NCBI RefSeq assembly: GCF_000722545.1
Contig: NZ_JNVM01000025.1
Coordinates: 1-38,986 of the forward strand
Reading direction: 5' to 3'
Length of the DNA: 38,986 bases
DNA from: Paenibacillus tyrphae
Lineage (GTDB): Bacteria > Bacillota > Bacilli > Paenibacillales > NBRC-103111
The notes under the pieces are model-generated. The model saw nothing but the letters and a program-made list of their open reading frames with translations. It searched no databases and had not been told where the DNA came from. Position numbers and translations under genes: made by a program. Positions 1 through 7,590 of the stretch are shown here, piece after piece (the stretch's first letter is position 1; the number at the start of each line of letters is the position of its first letter).

Positions 1-213
1 CCACAGGTTGCCCCGTGTTTCTTGATTCTCTCATGCGAGAGAATCACTTATCCGGTCTTAGCTACCGTTTCCGGTAGTTATCCCAGTCTTACAGGCAGGT
101 TGCCTACGTGTTACTCACCCGTCCGCCGCTAACCCCGAAGGGTCCGCTCGACTTGCATGTATTAGGCACGCCGCCAGCGTTCGTCCTGAGCCAGGATCAA
201 ACTCTCCATTAAA
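1..213 (-). rRNA. 16S ribosomal RNA, 5' part only
   Basis: The reverse complement carries the universal bacterial 16S start AGAGTTTGATCCTGGCTCAG (near 186-205), followed by the conserved GACGAACGCTGGCGGCGTGCC stretch (split here by position) and the V1/V2 region. Only about the first 210 nucleotides lie in the window; the gene continues past the left edge. The mature 5' end is estimated by analogy with Bacillus 16S, which has about eight bases before AGAGTTTGATC, so it is accurate to a few bases. The V1 loop and leader fit Bacillales, but genus cannot be fixed from this fragment. Confidence 0.97.
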
Positions 214-284
214 GAAAAGCTGATTAAAGCTCAATTCGTTTACTAGCTTAATTGAATCTCATATGAGATTCGCACGTTACTCGT

Positions 285-305
285 TGTTCAGTTTTCAAAG
301 AGCAA
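285..305 (-). promoter_or_regulatory. rRNA leader boxA-like antitermination element
   Basis: The minus strand reads TTGCTCTTTGAAAACTGAAC, the conserved leader box found upstream of 16S in Bacillales (boxA-like core TGCTCTTTGAAAAC). It lies about 70 bases upstream of the 16S start. In this group the element is known to take part in rRNA antitermination and precursor processing. The assignment rests on sequence identity to that consensus and on position. Confidence 0.85.
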
Positions 306-345
306 ATTTGTCTTACTCAACGTTGCTGCCGAAGCAGCGAGAAAT

Positions 346-375
346 AATATATCATGTTAACCACTTGAAAGTCAA
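346..375 (-). promoter_or_regulatory. rrn promoter P2 (sigma-A)
   Basis: On the minus strand: -35 TTGACT (370-375), an 18-base spacer and -10 TATATT (346-351). It is the promoter-like element nearest the 16S gene. Its -10 region shares the 15-base string TTAACATGATATATT with the upstream promoter, giving the tandem P1/P2 layout typical of Bacillus rRNA operons. Confidence 0.75.
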
Positions 376-477
376 TATCTTTTTTTCTTCCAATCCGTCT
401 CGAAAGTACGAATCAATCGAAGCAGATCATCCGTTAATTTGCTTGACTCACGACCGCCTCTCAACGGCCGGAAGAAC

Positions 478-506
478 AATATATCATGTTAATGGATAAT
501 GCGCAA
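478..506 (-). promoter_or_regulatory. rrn promoter P1 (sigma-A)
   Basis: On the minus strand: -35 TTGCGC (501-506), a 17-base spacer and -10 TATATT (478-483). The 15 bases around the -10 are identical to those of P2, 132 bases downstream. The stretch 507-708 between here and the methyltransferase gene holds no recognisable gene; it contains AT-rich sequence and imperfect hairpins near 600-645 that may end the methyltransferase transcript. Confidence 0.65.
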
Positions 507-708
507 CAAACATTTTTTTCCTTTTAGGCAGTCGCTTCTCTTTTGCATAAATGTTAGGTGCTTCAGTAATGCTGTCATATGGTTTGAGCAAATCTGATAA
601 AAGGAAAACCCTTTTACCCGAAAAATGTTTAAAGGGGTTCCCCTCACCAGGTTTACACGACTAAGTTATATTTCAATTTAGTGTCAGAACTTGAGGCATT
701 TAGTTGTC

Positions 709-1542
709 TCATAGCCCCCGCTGCCGCATCGCCTCGAACAAGACGACGGTAGCGGCCATCGCCGCATTCAGCGATTCGGCACGCCCCTTCATCGGGATTA
801 ACACCTGATGCCGGGCAAGCTGCCGAACTTCCTCAGAGACGCCTTGCCCTTCGTTGCCGATCACAAACCACGTGGATTTGCGGAAATCGTGCTCGTAGCA
901 GCTAACTGCACCCTGAAGGCTTGTAGCGACAACCTGCACGCCGGATTCGGTCGCCCGCGGTAGCCATTCGGTCAAGTCGCCTTGGACGATCGGCAGATGA
1001 AAAAGCGACCCCATCGTCGAACGTACCGTTTTCGGGTTATACAGGTCGACGGTTCCTTTGCCAAGCAGCACGCCGGAGGCCCCGACCGCATCGGCGCTGC
1101 GGATGATTGTGCCCAGATTGCCGGGGTCTTGGATGCCGTCGATGACGACAACCAGCCCGTTCAGCTCACTGGCCGCGAGCAGATCGCTTCCGCGCCACGG
1201 CAGCTTCGGCACGACCGCGAATACGGGCTGCGGGGTCTCGGTGTCCGTGCATTTGGCCAGTACGGCTTCCGTTACCGGGACGCCTTCTACTCCTTTAGCC
1301 GCTGCATCCTCCAGCAGCCCGGCAATCGCCTGCTTCTTATCGGAGGCATACACCAGAACCTCCGGCATCAGGTCAACGGAACGCAGCGCCTCCTGCACAA
1401 GGTGGACACCTTCGATCAGGAAGCGTCCCTGCTTGTCCCTCCCTTTGCGACTGAGCAGCTCGGTCCACTGCTTTACCCGCGGATTTTGAACCGAGCTTAT
1501 GATAGCCGATTCACTGGAAAAAGTCTTTTTATTATCGTTCAT
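709..1542 (-). CDS. TrmH/SpoU-family RNA 2'-O-methyltransferase
   Basis: A 277-residue SAM-dependent RNA ribose methyltransferase of the SPOUT (TrmH/SpoU) class, like Bacillus subtilis YsgA; the target is expected to be rRNA or tRNA. An N-terminal substrate-binding domain (about residues 15-110) includes the RFLIEGVHLVQEAL segment. The catalytic knot domain follows with all three SpoU motifs: DPGNLGTIIRSADA (about 139-152, catalytic Arg near 148), IGNEGQGV, and the C-terminal LNAAMAATVVLFEAMRQ. The length is normal for the family. The gene starts 17 bases after the upstream ktr gene stops, so the two are probably co-transcribed. In related genomes this gene sits near sspI and pheST, and sspI is nearby here too. 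The exact nucleotide modified cannot be read from sequence. Confidence 0.92.
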   Translation of the reverse strand: MNDNKKTFSSESAIISSVQNPRVKQWTELLSRKGRDKQGRFLIEGVHLVQEALRSVDLMPEVLVYASDKKQAIAGLLEDAAAKGVEGVPVTEAVLAKCTDTETPQPVFAVVPKLPWRGSDLLAASELNGLVVVIDGIQDPGNLGTIIRSADAVGASGVLLGKGTVDLYNPKTVRSTMGSLFHLPIVQGDLTEWLPRATESGVQVVATSLQGAVSCYEHDFRKSTWFVIGNEGQGVSEEVRQLARHQVLIPMKGRAESLNAAMAATVVLFEAMRQRGL

Positions 1543-1559
1543 ACGATTTCTTGGGCCCT

Positions 1560-2219
1560 CTATTCCGCAAACGTCTTTTCGAAATTTTTCAAATCCTCGT
1601 TCGTCCCTACGACGACCAAAGTGTCGTTTTGTTTTATGATATCTTCGGCGTGTGGAGCGATGTTCATCTTATCCCCGGTTCGGATCGCCATCACGTTGCA
1701 GCCATATTTGGCTCGAATATCGAGCTCTCTCAGATTGCGGCCGACCATTTGCCCGGATGCTTGAACCTCGACGATGCTGTAGTCTTCCGAAAGCTCGATG
1801 TAATCGATAATGTTGGATGAGATCAAATGATGGGCCACCCGGACACCCATATCGCGTTCCGGATAAATCACCTTATCCGCTCCGACCTTGCAGAGCACCT
1901 TGCCGTGAAGCTCATTCTGAGCTTTGACGATAACCTTCGGCACGCCGATTTCTTTGACGATAATCGTTGTGAGAATGCTTGCCTGAATATCTTGTCCGAT
2001 TGCGACGATGACGACGTCGAAATTGCGCAATCCGAGCGCGCGCAGCGCTTCTTCATCGGTAGAATCGGCTTGAACGACGTGGGTCACAATATTTGACACT
2101 TCCTGAGTCCGCTGCTCGCTGCTGTCGATTGCCAGCACTTCAAAGCCGAGATTCGATAACGTTTTGGCTATGCTGGAGCCGAAGCGTCCCATGCCGATGA
2201 CGGCGAATTGTTTTTTCAT
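1560..2219 (-). CDS. KtrA/KtrC-type potassium channel regulatory subunit (RCK)
   Basis: A 219-residue cytoplasmic gating subunit of a Ktr potassium uptake system; it forms an octameric ring that binds nucleotide and controls a KtrB/KtrD membrane subunit. The N-terminal RCK-N Rossmann fold has the dinucleotide motif VIGMGRFGSSIAK (about 7-19) with an acidic residue at the end of strand 2 (AIDSS, near 31). The C-terminal RCK-C (TrkA-C) domain covers about residues 135-219. No KtrB-like membrane gene is in the window, so the partner is encoded elsewhere. A GGGGG ribosome binding site lies 10 bases before the ATG. The gene leads a short operon with the methyltransferase. KtrA and KtrC cannot be told apart with confidence from this sequence alone. 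Confidence 0.9.
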   Translation of the reverse strand: MKKQFAVIGMGRFGSSIAKTLSNLGFEVLAIDSSEQRTQEVSNIVTHVVQADSTDEEALRALGLRNFDVVIVAIGQDIQASILTTIIVKEIGVPKVIVKAQNELHGKVLCKVGADKVIYPERDMGVRVAHHLISSNIIDYIELSEDYSIVEVQASGQMVGRNLRELDIRAKYGCNVMAIRTGDKMNIAPHAEDIIKQNDTLVVVGTNEDLKNFEKTFAE

Positions 2220-2290
2220 CCGTGCTCATCCCCCTTCTCATTTCTTTATTATAACAAGAAGCGCGGCAGTTCACCAAAGTTCGTGCCGAG

Positions 2291-2320
2291 GCATGAATCT
2301 TATTCAAGCGGAGCATATTA
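2291..2320 (+). promoter_or_regulatory. sigma-G (forespore) promoter of sspI
   Basis: GCATG (2291-2295), exactly 18 bases, then CATATTA (2314-2320). This matches the sigma-G pattern GHATR-N18-CATNHTA at every specified position. It lies 55 bases upstream of the sspI start codon, which fits forespore expression of a small acid-soluble spore protein. Confidence 0.8.
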
Positions 2321-2375
2321 ATAAAAGCGAAATCGCACCAACCAAGTGGAAAAGACAACAAAGCGAGGAACTGCC

Positions 2376-2579
2376 ATGAACCTGAATTTGCGGCAAGCAA
2401 TCGTCCAGCGCATGCATGACAAAAGCAACGAAGAGCTCTTTGATGTTATTGCGGATTCGATGGATGCGGAAGAACGTGTGCTGCCGGGCCTTGGAGTGCT
2501 GTTCGAAATTATTTGGAAGCACAGCGAAGCGGATGCGCAGAACCAGATGATCGCGACGCTCAAAGAGCATTTGGCTTAA
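2376..2579 (+). CDS. sspI: Small acid-soluble spore protein SspI
   Basis: A 67-residue minor SASP made in the forespore and found in the spore core. It starts MNLNLRQAIVQRM and contains the hallmark VLPGLGVLFEIIWKHS (about residues 35-50), closely matching B. subtilis SspI in both sequence and length. The frame is open ten codons further upstream, but the ATG at 2376 has a GAGGA ribosome binding site at the right distance and gives the family's usual N-terminus. A sigma-G promoter precedes it and a strong terminator follows, so it is monocistronic. Being next to the TrmH-type methyltransferase gene is typical of Bacillales. Confidence 0.95.
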   Translation: MNLNLRQAIVQRMHDKSNEELFDVIADSMDAEERVLPGLGVLFEIIWKHSEADAQNQMIATLKEHLA

Positions 2580-2590
2580 AGCAACGGCAA

Positions 2591-2626
2591 AAAAAGCGTG
2601 CGGGGAACGGTCCCTGCGCGCTTTTT
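2591..2626. terminator. Rho-independent terminator, bidirectional
   Basis: An imperfect GC-rich stem (AAAAAGCGTGCGGGGA pairing with TCCCTGCGCGCTTTTT) around an ACGG loop, flanked by A-run and T-run, so it can act on both strands. It ends sspI (plus) and can also end the converging dehydrogenase transcript (minus). Confidence 0.85.
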
Positions 2627-2643
2627 CCCTCATATTATTGCAA

Positions 2644-3745
2644 TTAATTGAAAATCCCTCGGACCAGTCCGGCTTTCAACGGCGCCGGACGTTCACAGCT
2701 GCTGTGCATCTCATAATGCTTTCCATACGTAGAAGCGTCATGGAAACCATGCATGGCCTCCAGCACGTGGTAGGCCAGCTCCCCGTTGGCACGGTTGGTC
2801 CGCCCTTGTCGAATCGCCGCGGCCATATCCAGTACGCCAAGACCGCGGCAGTTATCCGTAGAGCCATGCGTAAGCGGCATATCGCTGAATTCCTTGGCGT
2901 CATACCGGCGGATCCGTACCGGCCCTCCGAACGTGTTCGGATCGGGTACTCTAAGCGTCCCCTCGCTTCCGTAAATCTCAATCCTCGGCAGCTCGGTTCC
3001 GCCGAACGCGTCGAACGAGGTGATGATCGTTCCGATCGCGCCGCTTCGGAAGTCGATTACGCCCGCAATATGGGTCGGCGTCTCCACCTCAATCGTACGG
3101 CCGAATTTAGGCTGGCTGGTTATCGTGCGCTGCGAGTACGAGATACCCGCTGCCCGTAACCCGGCGGATCGGTCCAAGCATAGCCACGAGGGTGGTTAAA
3201 TAATAAGGCCCCATATCAAACATCGGGCCTCCGCCCTTCGCATAGTAAAATTCGGGGTCGGGGTGCCAGTGCTCGTGGCCCCGACCGATCATAAATGCGG
3301 AGGCGGCTACCGGCACGCCAATCCAGCCGTCTTCGATCAGCTTGATGCAGGTCTGTATGCCGCCGCCGAGAAACGTATCCGGGACGCTGCCGACGAGCCG
3401 CCCTTTTTCCGCCGCCTTGGCCAAAATGGCCCGCCCTTCCTCCCAGGTTATGGCGAGCGGCTTCTCGACGTAGATATGCTTCCCGGCCTCCAGCGCTTGC
3501 AGGCATACTTCGGCATGCGCGGAGGGAATCGTCAAATTGACGACGATGTCAATAGCCGGATCGGCCAATAGCTCGGCAAGCGTGCAGGCTTTCGGGATGC
3601 CGTATTCCTCGGCGCTCGCCCGGGCCCGGGCCACGTTCAAATCGGCGCAAGCCGCCACTTCAAGCGCCGGATTCGCGCTTAAATTTTGCAAGTAGATACT
3701 GCTGATTTTCCCGCAGCCGACGATGCCCGCTTTAAGCTTATTCAT
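2644..3745 (-). pseudogene. Gfo/Idh/MocA-family dehydrogenase, frameshifted
   Basis: Two overlapping minus-strand frames together make one NAD(P)-dependent sugar or inositol dehydrogenase-like protein of about 365 residues. The first (3107-3745) has the Rossmann motif GIVGCGKISSIYLQNL and the family's EKPLA lysine-proline motif (about residue 95), then runs through MFDMGPYYLTTLVAMLGPIRRVTGS. The second (2644-3177) resumes with GISYSQRTITSQPKFGRTIE and carries the C-terminal sheet domain. The frame must change near 3135-3155; either one extra G in the GGG of GCAGCGGGTATC or loss of two bases in a GC repeat explains it. The start is ATG 3743-3745 with GGAGG nine bases upstream, 3 bases after the thuA-like stop. 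It could be a true pseudogene, an assembly error or, less likely, programmed frameshifting. The substrate is unknown, though the ThuA neighbour suggests sugar catabolism. Confidence 0.85.
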
Positions 3746-3748
3746 AGG

Positions 3749-4429
3749 TCAAGTCCTCCGGACCGCTTCCGCCCGCCCGTCTGAAGCCCACAGCAAGCCG
3801 CGTCGCATGATTTCGTTCACTTGCGGTATTTCCAGAATGCCTTTCTCATGACCAAGCGAGCAGTAGAATACTCTCCCCGCTCCCCACCATTTCGTCCAGA
3901 CGACGGGCATATCGACGGCGCCATTCAGCGAATGAGGTCCAGGCGCAACCGGGAATCGAGTTGTCGCCAGCACGTTGACCGCAGGATCGACGTGCATATA
4001 ATACTGCTCGCTCCGTACGCGGAAATCGCCGATACCGTCCAGCAGCGGGTTGGAGCTCGGGATAATTTTGACTTCGTAATCCACCTCGTTGTTTCCCGGA
4101 TGGGCGACCCATTGTCCCCCGGTCATAAACTGCCATTCGACGTCCGTGCGGAACGCGTCGCACATCCCCCCATGGCAGCCGGCGAGACCGGTGCCGTTCT
4201 GAACGGTAGCCGAGACGTTCCGGATGAGCGCCGGATCGGCTTCCCCCATCGACCATACCGGCACGATCAGAGCCAGTGTCTTCAGCTTTTCCCCATCGGC
4301 GAACGCCTCAAGGGTATCCGACACTTCCACTTCGAACTCGGCGTCGATCAACAGGTCCCGGAACAGACCGGCGATTTCCGCGGGCTGATGTCCCGGCCAG
4401 CCGCCCCAGACGATCAATGCTTTTTTCAT
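3749..4429 (-). CDS. ThuA-like domain protein (trehalose-utilisation type)
   Basis: A 226-residue cytosolic protein covering one ThuA domain, a glutamine-amidotransferase-like fold without a proven reaction. Recognisable features are the N-terminal KKALIVWGGWPGHQP, the GLAGCHGGMCDAFR segment (about 120-133), GGQWVAHPG, and the C-terminal PVVWTKWWGAGRVFYCSLGH. ThuA proteins are often encoded beside Gfo/Idh/MocA dehydrogenases in sugar catabolic operons and are thought to help convert 3-keto sugars. Here the order LacI regulator, thuA-like, dehydrogenase on one strand fits that pattern. An AAAGGGG ribosome binding site precedes the ATG. The 141 bases up to the regulator gene hold no clear terminator. 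Confidence 0.88.
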   Translation of the reverse strand: MKKALIVWGGWPGHQPAEIAGLFRDLLIDAEFEVEVSDTLEAFADGEKLKTLALIVPVWSMGEADPALIRNVSATVQNGTGLAGCHGGMCDAFRTDVEWQFMTGGQWVAHPGNNEVDYEVKIIPSSNPLLDGIGDFRVRSEQYYMHVDPAVNVLATTRFPVAPGPHSLNGAVDMPVVWTKWWGAGRVFYCSLGHEKGILEIPQVNEIMRRGLLWASDGRAEAVRRT

Positions 4430-4570
4430 CCTTCGATGTCCCCTTTCTACACTTCCCGGATGGAAACCCAGCGACGCTCCGCGATCGACAGATCGACCGG
4501 TTCCTCCCTCCTCTGGCCTGTGGTTGATTACCCTTCGCCGTCCCTTAACAAATCGGCCGCCGCGACGGTA

Positions 4571-5674
4571 TTACCGCAGGATGCGGCACGATTGCCGCAC
4601 GACAAGCTTCGTATCCAGCTTCAGTCTGAAGCTCTCCGATGCGCCGTCCGCATCGTTCCCCCCGCCGATGCGATTCAGCACCCGCTCCGCCGCGAGCCGG
4701 CCCATCTCGTAAAACGGCACGGCAACACTCGTCAGCGGCGGGTCGGTCACGCGTGCTGCCTCCGAATCGTCATAGCCGACAATGGCATAATCCCGGCCGG
4801 GAACGTGCCCGTACTCGCGAAGCCCCTGCATCAAGCCGATCGCCATCCGGTCGTTCGAGGCGAACACGGCCTCGATCCGGTTCAGGTTCGGATGCATGGC
4901 CGACGCCGCTTTCATTCCGCTTGTTCGGCTGTAGTTGCCTTCGTAGTACAGATGCGCGGGCAGGTCACCCGGAGCCTTGGCATCCGCCGGCAGCAGTCCC
5001 GCTTCGCGCATGGCCTGCATGTACCCCCGCAGCCGGTCGCCGCTATTGGAAAATTCGGGTGAGCCGCTCAAAAACGCAATGTCCCGATACCCCAAGTCGA
5101 GCAGATGCCGTACTGCGCGGTAGCTTCCGCCCTCATGATCCGCATCCACTTCATTAAACCACTCTCCGCTCATATGCTGGTTGATCAGGCAAAACGGGAA
5201 CCCGCCGTCTTCCAACTTTTTTAGCTCCGCCCGCTCTGAGGGTGTATCCGTCGCTCCGAGGATTACGCAGGCATCCACCTTCTGCGACCGAAAAATACCG
5301 CTGTAATCGCTTTCCTCTCCGGGAACGCGGAATTTCAGCAGCATATCGTAGCCTGAAGCCTTCACCTGCTCCCCGATTCCGCTAAGCACTTCGGAGAAAT
5401 AGTAAGTCGAGAAAATGTGCACTTTCGGCACGTAAGGCAGCACGACGCCCAAGTTGCCGCTTCTGCGGCGGGCGAAGCTTTGGGCAATCGCGTTCGGATG
5501 ATAATTTAATGTTTTGGCGGCCTGAAGCACCCGCAGCCGGGTCTGCTCCTTCATCGGACCGACGTCGTTGAATACGCGGGAAACCGTCGCTTCGGAAACT
5601 CCCGCCAGCTCCGCAACTTCCTTTCGGGTTACGATTTCAGCCACCTCCTTCACAATAAATGTACGCGCGTTCAT
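4571..5674 (-). CDS. LacI-family transcriptional regulator
   Basis: A DNA-binding repressor of the LacI/GalR family. The helix-turn-helix (VTRKEVAELAGVSEATVSRV) is followed by the hinge (NYHPNAIAQSFARRRSGNLG) and a periplasmic-binding-protein-like effector domain. It probably controls the thuA-like and dehydrogenase genes downstream. The start is uncertain. The ATG at 5672-5674 has GGAG nine bases upstream and gives 367 residues, but puts about 14 extra residues before the helix-turn-helix. Inside the frame, a perfect AAGGAGGTGG (5641-5650) sits eight bases before an ATC codon (5633-5635); starting there would give the family's usual N-terminus (Met-Val-Thr-Arg-Lys-Glu) and 354 residues. The effector is probably a sugar. 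Confidence 0.92.
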   Translation of the reverse strand: MNARTFIVKEVAEIVTRKEVAELAGVSEATVSRVFNDVGPMKEQTRLRVLQAAKTLNYHPNAIAQSFARRRSGNLGVVLPYVPKVHIFSTYYFSEVLSGIGEQVKASGYDMLLKFRVPGEESDYSGIFRSQKVDACVILGATDTPSERAELKKLEDGGFPFCLINQHMSGEWFNEVDADHEGGSYRAVRHLLDLGYRDIAFLSGSPEFSNSGDRLRGYMQAMREAGLLPADAKAPGDLPAHLYYEGNYSRTSGMKAASAMHPNLNRIEAVFASNDRMAIGLMQGLREYGHVPGRDYAIVGYDDSEAARVTDPPLTSVAVPFYEMGRLAAERVLNRIGGGNDADGASESFRLKLDTKLVVRQSCRILR

Positions 5675-5750
5675 TATCTCACGCTCCGGCTTTTTATGTC
5701 AACCCTGAATACCAGAGTTCACTTCAATAAAAAGTAAACATTTTCACCTA

Positions 5751-5784
5751 TTGACAGCTGGCGAATTATAGGAAACGATTAAAT
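5751..5784 (+). promoter_or_regulatory. Possible sigma-A promoter and cre-like site before the PPTase gene
   Basis: A perfect -35 hexamer TTGACA (5751-5756) lies in the 153-base divergent region between the LacI-type gene and the phosphopantetheinyl transferase. No good -10 sits at 17 bases; TTAAAT (5779-5784) is 22 bases away. AGGAAACGATTAAA (5770-5783) overlaps it and matches the CcpA cre pattern TGNAANCGNTNNCA except at two positions. It could equally be an operator of the adjacent LacI-type regulator. Confidence 0.35.
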
Positions 5785-5827
5785 ACATAACGACGTTCAT
5801 CAACGAACGAAAACGAGGGGAGAAGTA

Positions 5828-6595
5828 GTGTTGGACACCTTATTGTATTTGGAGGAACTGGCGCTAATAAGGCCCGACAGCCGCTTTAAAGCGCAGCTGT
5901 GTCTTAGCAGCCGTACATACCCATATGAAGATACGGAAGCGTTGAGTACCCTGCATGAGCAGGAGCTGGCTTACTATCGCAAGCTTCAATATAAAAGGAA
6001 GCATAGCTTTGTGGTCGGCCGCTACTGCGCGAAGCAGGCGATCTCCGCTTACAATCGTATGGCGGAACCTCAGCTTGGGCAAATATGGGTACAGCAGGGG
6101 GTATTCCAGCAGCCGGTCATCATGCTTCCGCGAACCGAGCCTCTTCAGATCACCATTACGCATTGCGATCATATCGCGGCCGCCATTGCTTTTCCAGAGG
6201 CCCACCCGTTAGGAATCGATTTGGAGAAAATCGACGGTGCCAACGTCAGTGCCATCGAATCGCAGATTACAGCGTCCGAGAAGCACATGATCGCGGACAC
6301 CCCTCTTGATTACGAGGCCGCTCTCACGATGCTGTGGACCTCCAAGGAATCCTTGTCGAAAATTTTGAAGACCGGACTCATGACCCCGCTCCCCGTGTAT
6401 GAAATCAATCATATGGACATCAAACAAGACTGCATCGTCACCAGCTATACGAACTTCGCCCAATATAGTGCCGTATCGTTTCGCGTCGGCCACCACATAT
6501 GCTCGATCACGCATCCGAAAAGAACCGAATTCAAAGTGAACATCGCAGAGATTCAGCGGCTTTTCGGTTCATCGTGCGCTGCCGATGTTCGGTGA
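5828..6595 (+). CDS. 4'-phosphopantetheinyl transferase (Sfp-type)
   Basis: A 255-residue enzyme that moves the phosphopantetheine arm of coenzyme A onto a serine of acyl or peptidyl carrier proteins, as needed for nonribosomal peptide, polyketide or siderophore synthesis. The Sfp-type signature residues are present: ITHCDHIAAA (about 110-119), GIDLEKI (129-135, metal-binding Asp 131), and WTSKESLSKILKTGL (170-184, with the WxxKE core). Length matches Sfp rather than the short AcpS type. The start is GTG at 5828 after a GAGGGGAG ribosome binding site. No carrier-protein synthetase lies in the window, so its partners are encoded elsewhere. It is a single gene followed by a terminator. Confidence 0.92.
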   Translation: MLDTLLYLEELALIRPDSRFKAQLCLSSRTYPYEDTEALSTLHEQELAYYRKLQYKRKHSFVVGRYCAKQAISAYNRMAEPQLGQIWVQQGVFQQPVIMLPRTEPLQITITHCDHIAAAIAFPEAHPLGIDLEKIDGANVSAIESQITASEKHMIADTPLDYEAALTMLWTSKESLSKILKTGLMTPLPVYEINHMDIKQDCIVTSYTNFAQYSAVSFRVGHHICSITHPKRTEFKVNIAEIQRLFGSSCAADVR

Positions 6596-6688
6596 CCGAG
6601 AACTACAAGAAAGGGATCGAGGTACGGACAACCCGATTCTAAGCGGAAGTTAGCAGAAATCAAGCGCCTATATGATAGTCAATCCAAG

Positions 6689-6719
6689 ACAAGCCCGGCA
6701 AGCAAGGGGCTTGTTTTTT
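6689..6719 (+). terminator. Rho-independent terminator after the PPTase gene
   Basis: Stem ACAAGCCC/GGGCTTGT with a 10-base loop followed by TTTTTT on the plus strand. The rest of the 6596-6892 gap shows no gene; it should hold the promoter of the response regulator operon (TATACT near 6760 is a candidate -10), but I could not pair it with a good -35. Confidence 0.8.
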
Positions 6720-6892
6720 GTGCATAGACCGCATGCCCCGCTAAAATACATTGCGGTAGGGTATACTTCATCAATCGCGGTGGACAGCCCGGACTAAATG
6801 CCCCTCGCTTGACTTGCTATCCCGCTTGGAACCCTCTATGCTGGAGATAACAAACTTAACCGAACCATTCCGACTTCGATGGAGGTGCCGCC

Positions 6893-7588
6893 ATGAAACT
6901 GCTGATCGCGGAGGACGATACGTCCGTTTGCGAAATGCTTCACTTGTTTTTTCAAAAAGAACAGTATGATACGACCTTCGTTCATGACGGGCTTAGCGCG
7001 CAGGAACAGCTTGACCGGTATACGTGGGATTTCGTCATCCTGGACTGGATGCTTCCCGGCAAGGACGGGCTGGCCCTGTGCAGAGATATACGCCGTAAAG
7101 GGGAAACGCCGGTCATCCTGCTTACGGCACGGGATCAGGAGCAGGACCGAATTATGGGGCTTGAGCTTGGAGCCGACGATTACGTGAGCAAGCCGTTCAG
7201 CCCGATGGAGCTGATCGCCCGCATGAAGGCCGTGCTTCGCCGGTACCATCGAGGCGGCGGGGCTGAGGTGGAAGGAGCGGCCGAGCCGCATGAGCTGCTC
7301 AAGCACAAGACGATCGTCGTCAACCTGTCCTCCCGGACCGCCACCGTCGGCGGGAATACGATCAGCAACTTAACGCCGAAGGAGTTCGATCTGCTCTCGC
7401 TGTTCGTCCGGCATCCCAGACGCGTCTTTACCCGCGAACAGCTGCTGGAAAGCATATGGGGCTACGATTATTTGGGCGAAGAGCGCACGGTTGATGTCCA
7501 TATCAAGCGGCTCCGTAATAAGGTGTCCTCGCCGGAGCATCCGCTGATCGTGACCGTCTGGGGCGTAGGCTACAGGCTGGAGGATTGA
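6893..7588 (+). CDS. OmpR/PhoB-family response regulator
   Basis: A 231-residue two-component response regulator. The receiver domain (1-115) has the acidic pocket EDD (7-9), phosphoacceptor Asp 51 in FVILDWMLPGKDG and the conserved Lys in DDYVSKPFSP. A variable linker rich in Gly and Glu (about 120-135) leads to a winged-helix DNA-binding domain ending in RTVDVHIKRLRNKV and VTVWGVGYRLED. The cognate kinase begins immediately downstream, its start just past the TGA, so the two are translationally coupled. The target genes are unknown; nothing nearby is clearly regulated by it. Confidence 0.95.
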   Translation: MKLLIAEDDTSVCEMLHLFFQKEQYDTTFVHDGLSAQEQLDRYTWDFVILDWMLPGKDGLALCRDIRRKGETPVILLTARDQEQDRIMGLELGADDYVSKPFSPMELIARMKAVLRRYHRGGGAEVEGAAEPHELLKHKTIVVNLSSRTATVGGNTISNLTPKEFDLLSLFVRHPRRVFTREQLLESIWGYDYLGEERTVDVHIKRLRNKVSSPEHPLIVTVWGVGYRLED

Positions 7589-7590
7589 CG

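Noticed and set aside
3821..5062. Plus-strand open frame of 413 codons
   Set aside because: Antisense to the ThuA-like and LacI-type genes, both of which have clear motifs; the translated protein is Arg/His-rich and has no domain.
6592..6645. 17-codon frame overlapping the stop of the phosphopantetheinyl transferase gene (GTGA overlap)
   Set aside because: Too short, polar and without a ribosome binding site of its own; no sign of selection can be judged from one sequence.
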